Assembly (NCBI RefSeq): GCF_003173735.1
Contig: NZ_CP029551.1
Coordinates: 2,318,001-2,382,000, forward strand
Source of the DNA: Methylobacterium radiodurans
Lineage (GTDB): Bacteria > Pseudomonadota > Alphaproteobacteria > Rhizobiales > Beijerinckiaceae
Length of the DNA stretch: 64,000 bases
Direction of reading: 5' to 3'
Shown piece after piece: positions 27,266-36,289 of this stretch. The notes beneath the pieces are model-generated. The model did not search any database and was not told where the DNA came from. It worked only from the letters and a program-made list of their open reading frames with translations. The position numbers and the translations under genes were made by a program. The stretch's first letter is position 1. Every line of letters begins with the position of its first letter.

Positions 27266-28251
27266 AGCCCGATCAGTTCGGCGATCCGCGCGGCGCCTGC
27301 TGCAGGGGAGTGCTCGCCGCGGGACACCGACGCTTCGGCCTCGGCCGTCCGCTCGCGCACCTCCGCGGTGCCGACGAGGCGCTGGTGCAGGCGCTCGTGC
27401 ACCAGCGCCCACATCCACTTCACGTCCTGTTCGCGGCGCTTCCGCGCGATCTCGCCGGTCGCGGTGAGGCGCTCCCGGTGATCGACCACCTTCTCCCAGA
27501 GCGCGTCGAGCCGCAGGTTGTGGAACCCTGAGATCGTCACCACGGGCGGCGTCCAGGTGGCGGAGGCCGGCGTCAGGATGTGGAGCGCGGCCCGGTACTC
27601 GGAGGCCGCGGCGTTCGCCCGGCGCTCGGCCTCGCCTTCATCGGCCTTGTTGACCGCGATCATGTCGGCGAGTTCGAGGATGCCCTTCTTGATGCCCTGC
27701 AACTCGTCGCCCGCGCCGGGCAGCATCAGCACGAGGAAGAAGTCGGTGAGGTCCGCCACCGCCGTCTCGGACTGGCCGACGCCGACCGTCTCGACCAGGA
27801 TCACGTCGAAGCCCGCCGCCTCGCAGAGCAGCATGGTCTCGCGGGTCTTGGCCGCGACGCCGCCGAGCGTGCCGGAGGAGGGTGAGGGCCGGATGAAGGC
27901 GTTCGGATCGAGCGCGAGGCGCGCCATCCGGGTCTTGTCGCCGAGGATAGAGCCGCCGGTGCGGGTCGAGGAGGGATCGACGGCCAGCACCGCCACCTTG
28001 TGGCCGGCGGCCGTGAGGTTCGAGCCCAGCGCGTCGATCGTGGTCGACTTGCCGACGCCCGGCACGCCGGTGATTCCGACGCGGATCGCCTTGCCCGTGT
28101 GGGGCAGCACGGCGTCGATCAGGTCGCGCGCCGCCGCCCGGTGGTCGGCCCGCTTCGATTCCGCCAGCGTGATCGCGCGCGCGAGCGCCGCGCGCTCGCC
28201 GGCGAGCAGCCGGTCTCGGAGGTCGTCGAGGTCGAGGGCGGGAGCGGCCAT
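27262..28251 (-). CDS. meaB: Methylmalonyl-CoA mutase-associated GTPase MeaB
   Basis: 329 residues from ATG 28251, 3 bases after GAAGGA/AG. G1 loop [12 protein letters not shown] at 59-70, [19 protein letters not shown] (switch), ETVGVGQSE and the NKAD guanine motif in [10 protein letters not shown]. MeaB loads and protects adenosylcobalamin in methylmalonyl-CoA mutase. That is essential for glyoxylate regeneration by the ethylmalonyl-CoA pathway in Methylobacterium extorquens, where the gene was named. The mutase itself is not in this window. Confidence 0.93.
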   Translation of the reverse strand: MAAPALDLDDLRDRLLAGERAALARAITLAESKRADHRAAARDLIDAVLPHTGKAIRVGITGVPGVGKSTTIDALGSNLTAAGHKVAVLAVDPSSTRTGGSILGDKTRMARLALDPNAFIRPSPSSGTLGGVAAKTRETMLLCEAAGFDVILVETVGVGQSETAVADLTDFFLVLMLPGAGDELQGIKKGILELADMIAVNKADEGEAERRANAAASEYRAALHILTPASATWTPPVVTISGFHNLRLDALWEKVVDHRERLTATGEIARKRREQDVKWMWALVHERLHQRLVGTAEVRERTAEAEASVSRGEHSPAAGAARIAELIGL

Positions 28252-28441
28252 GCTTCCTTCATGCCGGGAGCGCGCGCGTTCGTCGAGGGGCGTGCTGCCC
28301 ACGGCCTGTGCCTCCGGCACAACAGAGAGCGGGCTGCCCGCAATTCACACGCGGCACGGCCACGCTTGTGCCGCGCCATGGTCACGATCCTCGGCCAGAG
28401 GCTAGGAGGTCGGCGGAGGTCCCGAGCCTCCAGCGCCACGG

Positions 28442-29491
28442 ATGCGACCCCGGATCATGCTGCGCCAGTCCCTTACCCGACGCTCCCTCGTCCGCCTCGG
28501 CGGGCTCGCGGGCGTCGCCGCGCTCAGCCCCACCCTCGGCGGCTGCATCACGGACGGCCTCACCACCGGTACCGCGATCCCCGAGAAGCAGTCGGCGCTG
28601 GACGTTATGCCGGTGCTCCTCGTGGCCACCACCCGCAAGCCCGTCGCGAACGGGCCGCGCGCGCCCTATTTCGGCTCGGAGCGCGGCAAGGGGCTGAGCT
28701 TCGCCGAGGTGCGGCTCTCGCCTCCCGACCGCTCGCTGATCGGCAAGGTCTCCTCCGTCGTCACCGGCGACTGGACCATCGGCGAGGTGCCCAAGATCGA
28801 GACGGGTGCGGGCGCCGCGGACGCCTTCGCGCAGGCCGCGCTCGGCCGCGACGTGCTGATCTACGTGCACGGGTATCGTGAATCCTTCGAATCGGCCACC
28901 GTCAGCGCCGCGCGGCTCTCGGACGGCATCCGCTTCCGCGGCGTCTCGGGCCTGTTCACTTGGCCGTCCGCCGCCGCGACCTTCGATTACGGCTACGACC
29001 GCGAGAGCGCGCTCTACTCCCGCGACGCCTTCGAGGACCTCCTGAAGACGCTGGCCTCATCGCCCAGCGGCGGCCGCATCAACATCGTGGCCCACTCGAT
29101 GGGCACGCTGCTGACACTCGAGACCCTGCGCATGCTGCGCGCGGAGGCCGGCGAGGCCGCGATGGCGCGCATCGGCGCCGTGGTGCTGGCCGCGCCCGAC
29201 ATCGACTTCGATCTGTTCGCCAACGGCGTGCGGCGGCTCGGGCCCGACGTGAACAAGATCACGGTGATCTCCTCCACCAACGACCGGGCGCTGGAACTGT
29301 CGAGCACCATCGCGGGCGGCGTCGTGCGGGCGGGCGCCGCCGACCGCGCCCGGCTGGAGGAACTCGGCGTGCGCGTGGCCGACGCCTCCGATTACGGCGG
29401 CGGCCTGATCAACCATGACCTGTTCCTGTCGAACAAGGAGGTGCAGGGCGTGGTCAAGCGGGCGGTCGCCCGGGCGGGCGGCGGCGTCTGA
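28442..29491 (+). CDS. Tat-exported lipoprotein esterase (DUF900 alpha/beta hydrolase)
   Basis: 349 residues. The signal has twin arginines (TRRSLVRLGG) and a lipobox TLGGC, so it should be folded, exported and lipidated. The body is a DUF900 hydrolase: LIYVHGYRESFESA (oxyanion segment), nucleophile in IVAHSMGTLLTLE, acid near LAAPDIDFDLF and catalytic His in GLINHDLFLSN. Substrate unknown. An alternative start is ATG 28457. Alone, divergent from meaB. Confidence 0.82.
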   Translation: MRPRIMLRQSLTRRSLVRLGGLAGVAALSPTLGGCITDGLTTGTAIPEKQSALDVMPVLLVATTRKPVANGPRAPYFGSERGKGLSFAEVRLSPPDRSLIGKVSSVVTGDWTIGEVPKIETGAGAADAFAQAALGRDVLIYVHGYRESFESATVSAARLSDGIRFRGVSGLFTWPSAAATFDYGYDRESALYSRDAFEDLLKTLASSPSGGRINIVAHSMGTLLTLETLRMLRAEAGEAAMARIGAVVLAAPDIDFDLFANGVRRLGPDVNKITVISSTNDRALELSSTIAGGVVRAGAADRARLEELGVRVADASDYGGGLINHDLFLSNKEVQGVVKRAVARAGGGV

Positions 29492-29647
29492 GGAAGGCGT
29501 CCGATCGCCGCGGCGTCGCGCCGAATGGGATAGGCGCGTGCGGCGGGGTTGGCGCGCGGGGCTGGCCCGCCTACTGAGGCGGCGCGGCGGGAGCGCGCAA
29601 GAATCGCGACGCGCTCCCGCGACGCGCCTGACAGAAGGATGCCGGCC

Positions 29648-29998
29648 ATGTTCACCCTCGAGATCGACGGCACCGCCGTGGCGGTGATCAACGGAGACGA
29701 GGAGACCGCGCGCGACCTGTTCACCTGCGACGGCTTCAAGTCCGACATCCGCGAGCTGACCAGCGCCGGTAAGCCGCTCTGGAACGGCACCTCCGAGCTG
29801 AAGGTCCGCCCGGCGACGGAGGACGAGGTCGAGATGTTCGAGGACGCGCTCGCCGACGACGACGGCACGGGCGACTTCGAGCCGGTCGAGGCCCACGCCG
29901 ATTCCGAGGAGGACGAGGACGAGGCCGACATCGTCTTCCTGGTCGACATCGACGAGGAGGACGAGGAGGACGAGGACGGGCAGAAGCTCGACGCCTGA
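29648..29998 (+). CDS. Small, very acidic protein of unknown function
   Basis: 116 residues from ATG 29648, 8 bases after GAAGGA. The first 70 residues look folded (MFTLEIDGTAVAVINGDEE, DLFTCDGFKSDIRELTSAGKPLW). The last 45 are almost all Asp/Glu with one hydrophobic patch (ADIVFLVDID). No family recognised. The tail suggests binding to basic proteins, metals or nucleic-acid-binding surfaces. A strong terminator follows. Confidence 0.68.
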   Translation: MFTLEIDGTAVAVINGDEETARDLFTCDGFKSDIRELTSAGKPLWNGTSELKVRPATEDEVEMFEDALADDDGTGDFEPVEAHADSEEDEDEADIVFLVDIDEEDEEDEDGQKLDA

Positions 29999-30005
29999 CG
30001 CCTCC

Positions 30006-30042
30006 GCCGCCCGGGGTCCGTCTTGAACCCGGGCGGCCTTTT
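30006..30042 (+). terminator. Rho-independent terminator
   Basis: GCCGCCCGGG at 30006-30015 pairs exactly with CCCGGGCGGC at 30028-30037 and is followed by CTTTT. It ends the transcript of the acidic protein gene, 8 bases after its stop. Confidence 0.85.
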
Positions 30043-30080
30043 GGCCGTTGCCGCTCCGTGTTCCAACGGAGTTCTCGCCC

Positions 30081-30593
30081 ATGGCCGACAGCAAACGGAT
30101 CGTCGACGCACTCGTGCGCGCCCGCCGCGGCGGCTTGGCCGCCGGTGCCGCGCTCGGTGGCCTCGCCCTGGTCGGCAGCATCGCCTGGCACGCCCTGCGG
30201 GGCGGTGCCGCGCCGGAGAGCGCGACCCCGGATTTCCGGGACGTCGCCGAGGACGAGGCGCGCCTGATGCTGCGCGCGATGGTCGCCGCCACCCTCGCGG
30301 ACGGGTTGATCGACGCGGGCGAGCGCGAGCGCCTCCACAGCGCCGTCGCGGAGGCCAGCATCGATCCGGACGGGCGGGCTTGGCTGGAGCGCGAACTGGA
30401 GAGCCCCGCCGACATCGACGAGATCGCCGACGCCGTGGACGCGCCCGAGGCCGCGGCTCGGATCTACGCCGCCGCCCGCCTCGCGATCGACCTCGACACG
30501 GTGCAGGAGCGGCAGTTCCTCAAGATGCTGGGCGAGGCGCTCGACGTACCCCCCGAGGCAGCCGAGCGCATCGAGCGGGAACTTGCGGGCTGA
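30081..30593 (+). CDS. DUF533/TerB-like protein
   Basis: 170 residues from ATG 30081. A short helix with small residues (GLAAGAALGGLALVGSIAWHAL) may sit in the membrane. It is followed by a TerB-like helical domain with MVAATLADGLIDAGERERLH (the acidic 'ADG-x-I-x-x-x-E' metal-type loop) and ARLAIDLDTVQERQFLKMLGEAL. This matches DUF533 inner-membrane proteins such as YebE. Function unknown. It converges with the histidine kinase gene 10 bases away. Confidence 0.75.
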   Translation: MADSKRIVDALVRARRGGLAAGAALGGLALVGSIAWHALRGGAAPESATPDFRDVAEDEARLMLRAMVAATLADGLIDAGERERLHSAVAEASIDPDGRAWLERELESPADIDEIADAVDAPEAAARIYAAARLAIDLDTVQERQFLKMLGEALDVPPEAAERIERELAG

Positions 30594-30603
30594 CGCACCG
30601 CTC

Positions 30604-31950
30604 TCAACTCCCGGTACCGCTGCGCGGCAGGCGGATCTCGGCCCGCAATCCGCCCTCCGGCCGGTTCGCCAGCCCGAGCGTCCCGCCCTCCGCCTCCACC
30701 GCCCGCTTGGCGATGGTCAGCCCCAGCCCGGTCCCGCCGGTGTTGCGGTTGCGCGAGCCTTCGAGCCGGGTGAACGGCTCGAAGGCCCGGGACACCATGT
30801 CCGGCGGGATCCCCGGGCCCTCGTCGTCGAGCCGCAGCACGAGGGCGTCCGGCTCGATTTCCAGGCCGATGCGGACGCGCGCGCCGTAGCGCACACCGTT
30901 GTCCACGAGGTTCTCCAGCGCGCGCCGGAAGGCCACCGGCCGCACCGTCGCCAGTGCCCGGCCCGGACCCGCGTAGACCACGTCCCGTCCCGCATCCGCC
31001 GAGGCGTCAGCGACGCCCATCAGGATGCTGGCGACGTTCGTGACCTGCCGCGGCTCGGGATCGGCCTCGCCGCGCAGATAGGCGAGCGTCGCGTCGATCA
31101 TTGCCTGCATGTCGGCGAGGTCGGCCGCCATCGCCTGCCGCTCGCCCTCGTCCTCGACGCGGTCGAGGCGCAGGCGCAGCCGGGCGATCGGCGTGCGCAG
31201 GTCGTGCGAGACGGCGGCGAGCGCCTGCGTCCGCTCCGCGACGAGGCGGTGGATGCGGTCCTGCGCCGCGTTCAGCGCCCGGCCGATCCCGCGGATCTCG
31301 TCGGGTCCGATCTCGGGGACGCGCACGATCGGCCCGTGCCCGATCCGCCCTGTGGCCCGGGTGAGGTCCCGCAGGGGACCGGCGATGCGGTGCATCAGCA
31401 CGACGGCGGCACCGCCGACCAGGATCGCCATCGCGGTGGCCAGGAACGTCCAGGGCGCGAGGCGGACGAGGCTCGGCGCGTGGGCCGAGCGGAAGGTCAG
31501 AACGCTGCCGTCCGGCAGCGGGACGATCCCGTGCAGATCCTGCTGGTGGAGGGGGTCGTCGCTCGCGTCGAGCGTCAGGACGATGTCGGCTCCCAGAACC
31601 GGCTCGCGCGCGAGGATGCGGGCGCGCAGGTCCCGCAGGATCGGATCGGTCGTGCGCGCGCCCTCGGCCGACCTCGGCTCCCAGCCGATCTCGAAATGGT
31701 GGGAGGAGAGCGCGCCGGCCTCCGCCCCGCGCTGGTCGGCCGGGCGCCGCAGCACCGCCTCCCGCGCCAGGACAAGCTGGCGCGCGATCTCGGTCGCGAA
31801 GGCCTCGTCCGCCGCGGCCGTGGCCGAGAGGCGGTAGAGGGCGAGCGCCCCGCCATGAACGACGAGGACGGCCACCAGCAGCACCGCGACGGTGCGCCCT
31901 TCCAGGCTGCGCACGAGGCGCGCCAGCCGGCCGAGGTGGTTCTCCGTCAC
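30604..31950 (-). CDS. Sensor histidine kinase, probably linked to metal efflux
   Basis: 448 residues from GTG 31950, overlapping the regulator stop by GTGA. TM1 is AVLLVAVLVVHGGALALY and TM2 is FLATAMAILVGGAAVVLMH, with a periplasmic domain of about 130 residues between. Then HAMP, H-box AVSHDLRTPIARLRLR, N-box NLVDNGVRYG, G1 DDEGPGIPPD and G2 GGTGLGLTIAKRAVEAEGG. It lies on the same strand downstream of the RND efflux genes, suggesting it senses the metal or stress they relieve; the sensor has no His/Cys cluster to confirm it. Confidence 0.87.
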   Translation of the reverse strand: MTENHLGRLARLVRSLEGRTVAVLLVAVLVVHGGALALYRLSATAAADEAFATEIARQLVLAREAVLRRPADQRGAEAGALSSHHFEIGWEPRSAEGARTTDPILRDLRARILAREPVLGADIVLTLDASDDPLHQQDLHGIVPLPDGSVLTFRSAHAPSLVRLAPWTFLATAMAILVGGAAVVLMHRIAGPLRDLTRATGRIGHGPIVRVPEIGPDEIRGIGRALNAAQDRIHRLVAERTQALAAVSHDLRTPIARLRLRLDRVEDEGERQAMAADLADMQAMIDATLAYLRGEADPEPRQVTNVASILMGVADASADAGRDVVYAGPGRALATVRPVAFRRALENLVDNGVRYGARVRIGLEIEPDALVLRLDDEGPGIPPDMVSRAFEPFTRLEGSRNRNTGGTGLGLTIAKRAVEAEGGTLGLANRPEGGLRAEIRLPRSGTGS

Positions 31951-32678
31951 GCGCGCTCGACCTGCGCGGCTAGCATGTAGCCCGAGCCCCGCACGGTCTT
32001 GATCACAGGCGGGCTTCCCTCGGGCGGTTCGAGCTTCCGCCGGAGGCGGCTGACGAGGGTATCGACGCTGCGGTCGGACGGCGCGGCGAGGCGCCCGCGG
32101 CTCAGTTCCAGGATCTGCTCGCGGGTGAGCACGCGGCCCGGCCGGTCGAGGAAGACCTGCAGCAGGTCGAACTCCGCTCCCGAAAGATCGACCGCCGCGC
32201 CCTCCGGATCGGTGAGCGCCCGGCTGCGCAGGTCGAGCTGCCAGCCGTCGAAGCTTACCCGCTCCGCCCGCGCCGCCGCGGCCGGAGCCGGCGCGATCGC
32301 GGCGCGGCGCAGCACGGCCCGAATCCGGGCCAGCAGTTCGGGGCGGCCGAAGGGCTTGGCGATGTAGTCGTCGGCGCCGAGTTCGAGGCCGAGCACCCGG
32401 TCCGCCTCCTCGCTCCGCGCGCTGAGCATGATGATCGGGACCGTGCTCTTCGCGCGCAGGGCCTTCAGCAGGTTGAGCCCGGAGGCGCCGGGCAGCATCA
32501 CGTCGAGGAGCACGAGGTCGACGCCCGTCCCGGGCAGGAGCGACCACATCTCGGCCCCGCTGCGGCAGCCGGTGACGCTGAATCCGCTCTCGCGCAGGGC
32601 CCGCGCCACGAGAAGGCGCATCCCGTCGTCGTCCTCGACCAGCAGGATGCGCGCCTCGCCGGATTCCGTGCTCACCAT
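31947..32678 (-). CDS. OmpR-family response regulator
   Basis: 243 residues. Receiver: LLVEDDDGMR, phospho-Asp in DLVLLDVMLPGASG, MLSAR, and Lys in IAKPFGRPELL. Winged helix from about residue 140: LSGAEFDLLQVFLDRPGRVLTREQILELS and SVDTLVSRLRRKLE. Partner kinase follows with a 4-base overlap. It sits 79 bases downstream of the periplasmic protein of the efflux operon, close enough for read-through. Confidence 0.88.
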   Translation of the reverse strand: MVSTESGEARILLVEDDDGMRLLVARALRESGFSVTGCRSGAEMWSLLPGTGVDLVLLDVMLPGASGLNLLKALRAKSTVPIIMLSARSEEADRVLGLELGADDYIAKPFGRPELLARIRAVLRRAAIAPAPAAAARAERVSFDGWQLDLRSRALTDPEGAAVDLSGAEFDLLQVFLDRPGRVLTREQILELSRGRLAAPSDRSVDTLVSRLRRKLEPPEGSPPVIKTVRGSGYMLAAQVERA

Positions 32679-32757
32679 CCCGAACCGTCCCCGGCCACCC
32701 CTGGAGCGACCACCGGCTTAAACATGCGGGGCGCCGAGTCCAGCAATGCCGCAGGGC

Positions 32758-33123
32758 TCACTCGAACCGGGCCTGGAGGTTGTGGCCGTGGACCTTGGTT
32801 GAGAACACGACTTTCGCGCCGGCCGGGAGCGGCGCCTTCAGCGCGCCGACGAACCGGTTCGGCGCCGCGCCGACGAGCGGCACGGTCTCGGTCCTGCCGC
32901 CGCTCTGGACGAAGGCCTTGGCGCTCAGGCCCGCCGTATTCAGCGGCTTTCCGTCCTCTTCGACCACGAAGAAGGTCAACCCCGTCCCGGAGCTGACCAT
33001 CTCGACCGGGTGCCCATCGGCGACCGTTGTGCGGCCTCCGTTGGGGCCGGCGGCGAGCGCGGGGCCCGCCATGAGGCCTCCGTGGAGAGCGGCCAAGAGG
33101 GTGATGGTTCGGAGGATGCGCAT
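32758..33123 (-). CDS. Small periplasmic protein of the RND efflux operon
   Basis: 121 residues. Signal peptide MRILRTITLLAALHGGLMAGPALA, then a compact beta-rich domain (VEMVSSGTGLTFFVVEEDGKPL ... GRTETVPLVGAAPNRFVGAL ... KVVFSTKVHGHNLQARFE). It resembles small periplasmic proteins encoded with metal efflux pumps and may present metal ions to the pump. The two histidines near the end and a DGHPVE segment are the only metal-ligand candidates, so the role is inferred from position, 23 bases downstream of the pump gene. Confidence 0.65.
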   Translation of the reverse strand: MRILRTITLLAALHGGLMAGPALAAGPNGGRTTVADGHPVEMVSSGTGLTFFVVEEDGKPLNTAGLSAKAFVQSGGRTETVPLVGAAPNRFVGALKAPLPAGAKVVFSTKVHGHNLQARFE

Positions 33124-33146
33124 GGCCGTGTCCTTATCGAGCGTCG

Positions 33147-36100
33147 TCAGAAGGCTTCGGCCGGCGCGCCCTGCGCCGTCTCGGGGCGCGGGTCGGCCTC
33201 CGCGCGCAGGCGCGCCAGGGGTTTGGCGCCGAAGGTCAGGAACAGGAGCGGGGTCACCACCGTGTCGAGCAGGGTGGCGCTCACGAGCCCGCCGAAGATC
33301 GTCACGGCGACCGGGTGCAGGATCTCCTTGCCGGGCGCGTCCGCGCCGACGAGCAGCGGCACCAGGGCGACGCCCGCCGAGAGCGCCGTCATCAGCACGG
33401 GTGTCAGACGTTCCAGGCTGCCGCGGATCACGAGGTCGCGCCCGAAGGGCATCCCCTCGTGGATCGCGAGGTTGAGGTAGTGGCTGATCTTGAGGATGCC
33501 GTTGCGCGTCGCGATGCCGGTGAGCGTGATGAAGCCGATCATCGAGGCGACCGAGAGCGGCTGGCCGGCGAGCCAGAGGGCTGCGACCGAGCCGATCAGC
33601 GCCAGCGGGATGCTGCCGAGAATGATCAGCGTGAACACGACCGAGCGGTAGCGGCTGTAGAGGAGCGCGAAGACGAGGGCGAGCGAGAGCAGGGACAGGA
33701 GCCCGATGGTGCGGCTCGCCTCCGCCTGCGCCTGGAACGAGCCCTCGAGAGAGGCCGCGTAGCCCTCCGGCAGCTTCGCGGCGGCGATCCGCTGGCGGAT
33801 CGCCTCGACGATCGCCCCCATGTCGGCGCCGCTCGCGGTGTTGGCGAGCACCACGATGCGGCGGCGGGCATTCTCACGCAGGATTTGATTCGGTCCGTCC
33901 GTCTCGCGGATGTCGGCGATCTGCCGAGCCGGGACCCAGCCGGAGGGCGTCTCGATCAGAAGGTCGCCGAGGCGCTGGGTGGTGCGCATCGTGTCGGAAA
34001 GGCGCATCACCACGTCGAAGCGGCGGTAGCCGTCGACCACCCGGGAGACGACCTGCCCGTTCGAGAGGCGGCTCAGCTGCTCGACGAGCGCGGCCGGCTG
34101 TACCCCGTAGAGGGCGGCGCGGGCGTAATCGACGCGGATCTCCAGCTGCGGGATCAAGACCTGCTTCTCGACCTGGAGATCGGCGAGGCCCGGGATGTCG
34201 GAGAGGCGCCCGCGCAGATCCTCGGCCAGCCCCCGCAGGGTGTCGAGATCCTCGCCGAAGATCTTCAGGGCGATCTCGGCGCGCACGCCCGAGAGCATGT
34301 GGTCGAGCCGGTGCGAGATCGGCTGGCCGACATTGACGCTGACCGGGAGCACGGCGAGGCGACCGCGGATGTCGGCGACGAGCTCGGCCTTCGGCCGCGC
34401 GCCGGGCTTGAGGTCGATCTCGAGGTCGGAGGAGTGGACGCCCTCGGCATGCTCGTCGAGCTCGGCCCGGCCGGTGCGGCGGCCAACCGAGCGCACGTCG
34501 GGCATCTCCAACACCAGCTTCTCGGCGATCAGACCGACCCGGTTGCTCTCGGCGAGCGAGATGCCGGGGTTGAACGCCATGGTGACGGTGAAGCTGCCCT
34601 CGTTGAAGGGCGGCAGGAAGGCCCGCGGCAGGGCCAGCGCCCCGAATGCTGCGAGCGCGACGCCGAGGGCGGCGGCCGCCAAGATCGGGCGCGGGCGGCC
34701 GAGGGTGGCGCGCAGGATTGCCGCATTGAGGCGCTTGAGGGTGCGGACGAGGCCCGGCTCGTGCGCGTCGAGGCGCTTGAGGCCCGGCAGCAGGTAGTAG
34801 GCCAGGACCGGCGTCAGGGTGATCGAGACGATGAGGCTTGCCAGGATCGAGACGATGTAGGCTTGGCCGAGCGGCGCGAAAAGCCGACCCTCGATGCCGG
34901 TGAGCGCGAAGAGCGGCACGAAGACCAGGACGATCACCATCGTGGCATAGACGATGCCTGAGCGTACCTCCTGCGAGGCGGAGACCACCACGTCGAAGAC
35001 GGAGAGCGGGTTGCCCGCCTGTCGGTTCTCGCGCAGCCGCCGGTAGATGTTCTCGACGTCCACCACCGCGTCGTCCACCAGCTCGCCGATCGCGATGGCG
35101 AGCCCGCCCAGCGTCATCGTGTTGATGGATAGCCCGGCCGCGTGGAAGATGATCGCGGTGGTCAGGATCGAGACCGGGATCGCGGTGAGCGAGATCGCGG
35201 TGGTGCGCAGGTTTAGGAGGAAGGCGAACAGCACGATCGCCACCACGACGATGGCTTCTACGAGCACCGTCTCGACGTTGCGTATCGAGGTCTCGATGAA
35301 GTTCGCCTGCCGGAAGATCAGCCGGTCGGCGCGCACGCCCGCAGGCAGGCCGGCGCCGATCTCCTGCAGTGCCGCCTCGATGGTGCGGGTGAGCCGCACC
35401 GTATCGACGCCCGGCTGCTTCTCCACCGAGACCACGACGGCGGGCGCGCCCATGTAGCCCGCATCGCCCCGCTTGACGCGGGCCGCGAACGAGACGTCGG
35501 CCACCTGCCGCAGGTAGACCGGTCGGTTGCCGACGGTCGCCACGACCATGTTGCGCAGGTCGTCGAGGTTCATGGTCCGGCCGAGATTCCGGATCAGGTA
35601 CTCGCGGGCGTACTGGTCGGTGAAGCCGCCGCCGGTGTTTGTTCCGAACTGGGCCAGCGCCGTCTCCAGCTGGGCATGCGTCACGCCGAGCGCCCGCAGC
35701 GCGGTCGGCTGGGGCGCCACCCGGAACTGGCGCACCTCGCCGCCCATCGGGATCACCTGGGCGACACCGGGTATCGAGAGCAGGCGCGGCCGGATGGTGA
35801 AATCGGCGATCTCGCGCAGCTGCATCGGGCTCACCGTATCGCCGGTGAGCGCCACCATCACGATCTGGCCCATGATCGAGGAGATCGGGCCCATCATGGG
35901 CGTCACATTCGGCGGTAGCTGCGGCCGCACCATCGCGAGTCGCTCGGCGACCTGCTGCCGGTTGCGGTAGATGTCGGTGCCCCAGTCGAACTCGACATAG
36001 ACCACCGAGAGCCCGACGCCCGAGACCGAGCGCACCCGGGCGACGCCGGGCAGGCCGTTCATCTGCGTCTCCAGCGGGAAGCTGACGAGCTGCTCCACCT

Positions 36101-36278
36101 CCTGGGGCGCGAGCCCTTCCGCCTCCGTCATCACCGTGACGGTCGGGCGGTTGAGATCGGGGAAGACGTCGACCGGGAGCCGGGTCAGCGTGAAGGCACC
36201 GTAGGCGACCAGCACGGCGGCCAGCGCCAGCACCAGCAGGCGGTTGCGCAGCGACTGCGTGACGAGGAGCGTGAACAC
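33147..36278 (-). CDS. Heavy-metal-type RND efflux pump (CzcA/CusA family)
   Basis: 1043 residues with the 12-helix RND plan and two large periplasmic loops ([18 protein letters not shown] is typical of the HME branch). The proton-relay helix 4 near residue 400 reads [15 protein letters not shown]. That is neither the Zn/Co/Cd form with DGAVVMVEN nor the Cu/Ag form with DAAIVMIEN, so the cation cannot be assigned. It exports a metal from periplasm or cytoplasm to outside together with the adaptor encoded just upstream (12 bases). No outer-membrane channel gene is present, so it must borrow one. Confidence 0.88.
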   Translation of the reverse strand: MFTLLVTQSLRNRLLVLALAAVLVAYGAFTLTRLPVDVFPDLNRPTVTVMTEAEGLAPQEVEQLVSFPLETQMNGLPGVARVRSVSGVGLSVVYVEFDWGTDIYRNRQQVAERLAMVRPQLPPNVTPMMGPISSIMGQIVMVALTGDTVSPMQLREIADFTIRPRLLSIPGVAQVIPMGGEVRQFRVAPQPTALRALGVTHAQLETALAQFGTNTGGGFTDQYAREYLIRNLGRTMNLDDLRNMVVATVGNRPVYLRQVADVSFAARVKRGDAGYMGAPAVVVSVEKQPGVDTVRLTRTIEAALQEIGAGLPAGVRADRLIFRQANFIETSIRNVETVLVEAIVVVAIVLFAFLLNLRTTAISLTAIPVSILTTAIIFHAAGLSINTMTLGGLAIAIGELVDDAVVDVENIYRRLRENRQAGNPLSVFDVVVSASQEVRSGIVYATMVIVLVFVPLFALTGIEGRLFAPLGQAYIVSILASLIVSITLTPVLAYYLLPGLKRLDAHEPGLVRTLKRLNAAILRATLGRPRPILAAAALGVALAAFGALALPRAFLPPFNEGSFTVTMAFNPGISLAESNRVGLIAEKLVLEMPDVRSVGRRTGRAELDEHAEGVHSSDLEIDLKPGARPKAELVADIRGRLAVLPVSVNVGQPISHRLDHMLSGVRAEIALKIFGEDLDTLRGLAEDLRGRLSDIPGLADLQVEKQVLIPQLEIRVDYARAALYGVQPAALVEQLSRLSNGQVVSRVVDGYRRFDVVMRLSDTMRTTQRLGDLLIETPSGWVPARQIADIRETDGPNQILRENARRRIVVLANTASGADMGAIVEAIRQRIAAAKLPEGYAASLEGSFQAQAEASRTIGLLSLLSLALVFALLYSRYRSVVFTLIILGSIPLALIGSVAALWLAGQPLSVASMIGFITLTGIATRNGILKISHYLNLAIHEGMPFGRDLVIRGSLERLTPVLMTALSAGVALVPLLVGADAPGKEILHPVAVTIFGGLVSATLLDTVVTPLLFLTFGAKPLARLRAEADPRPETAQGAPAEAF

Positions 36279-36289
36279 GGGTCGGCCCC

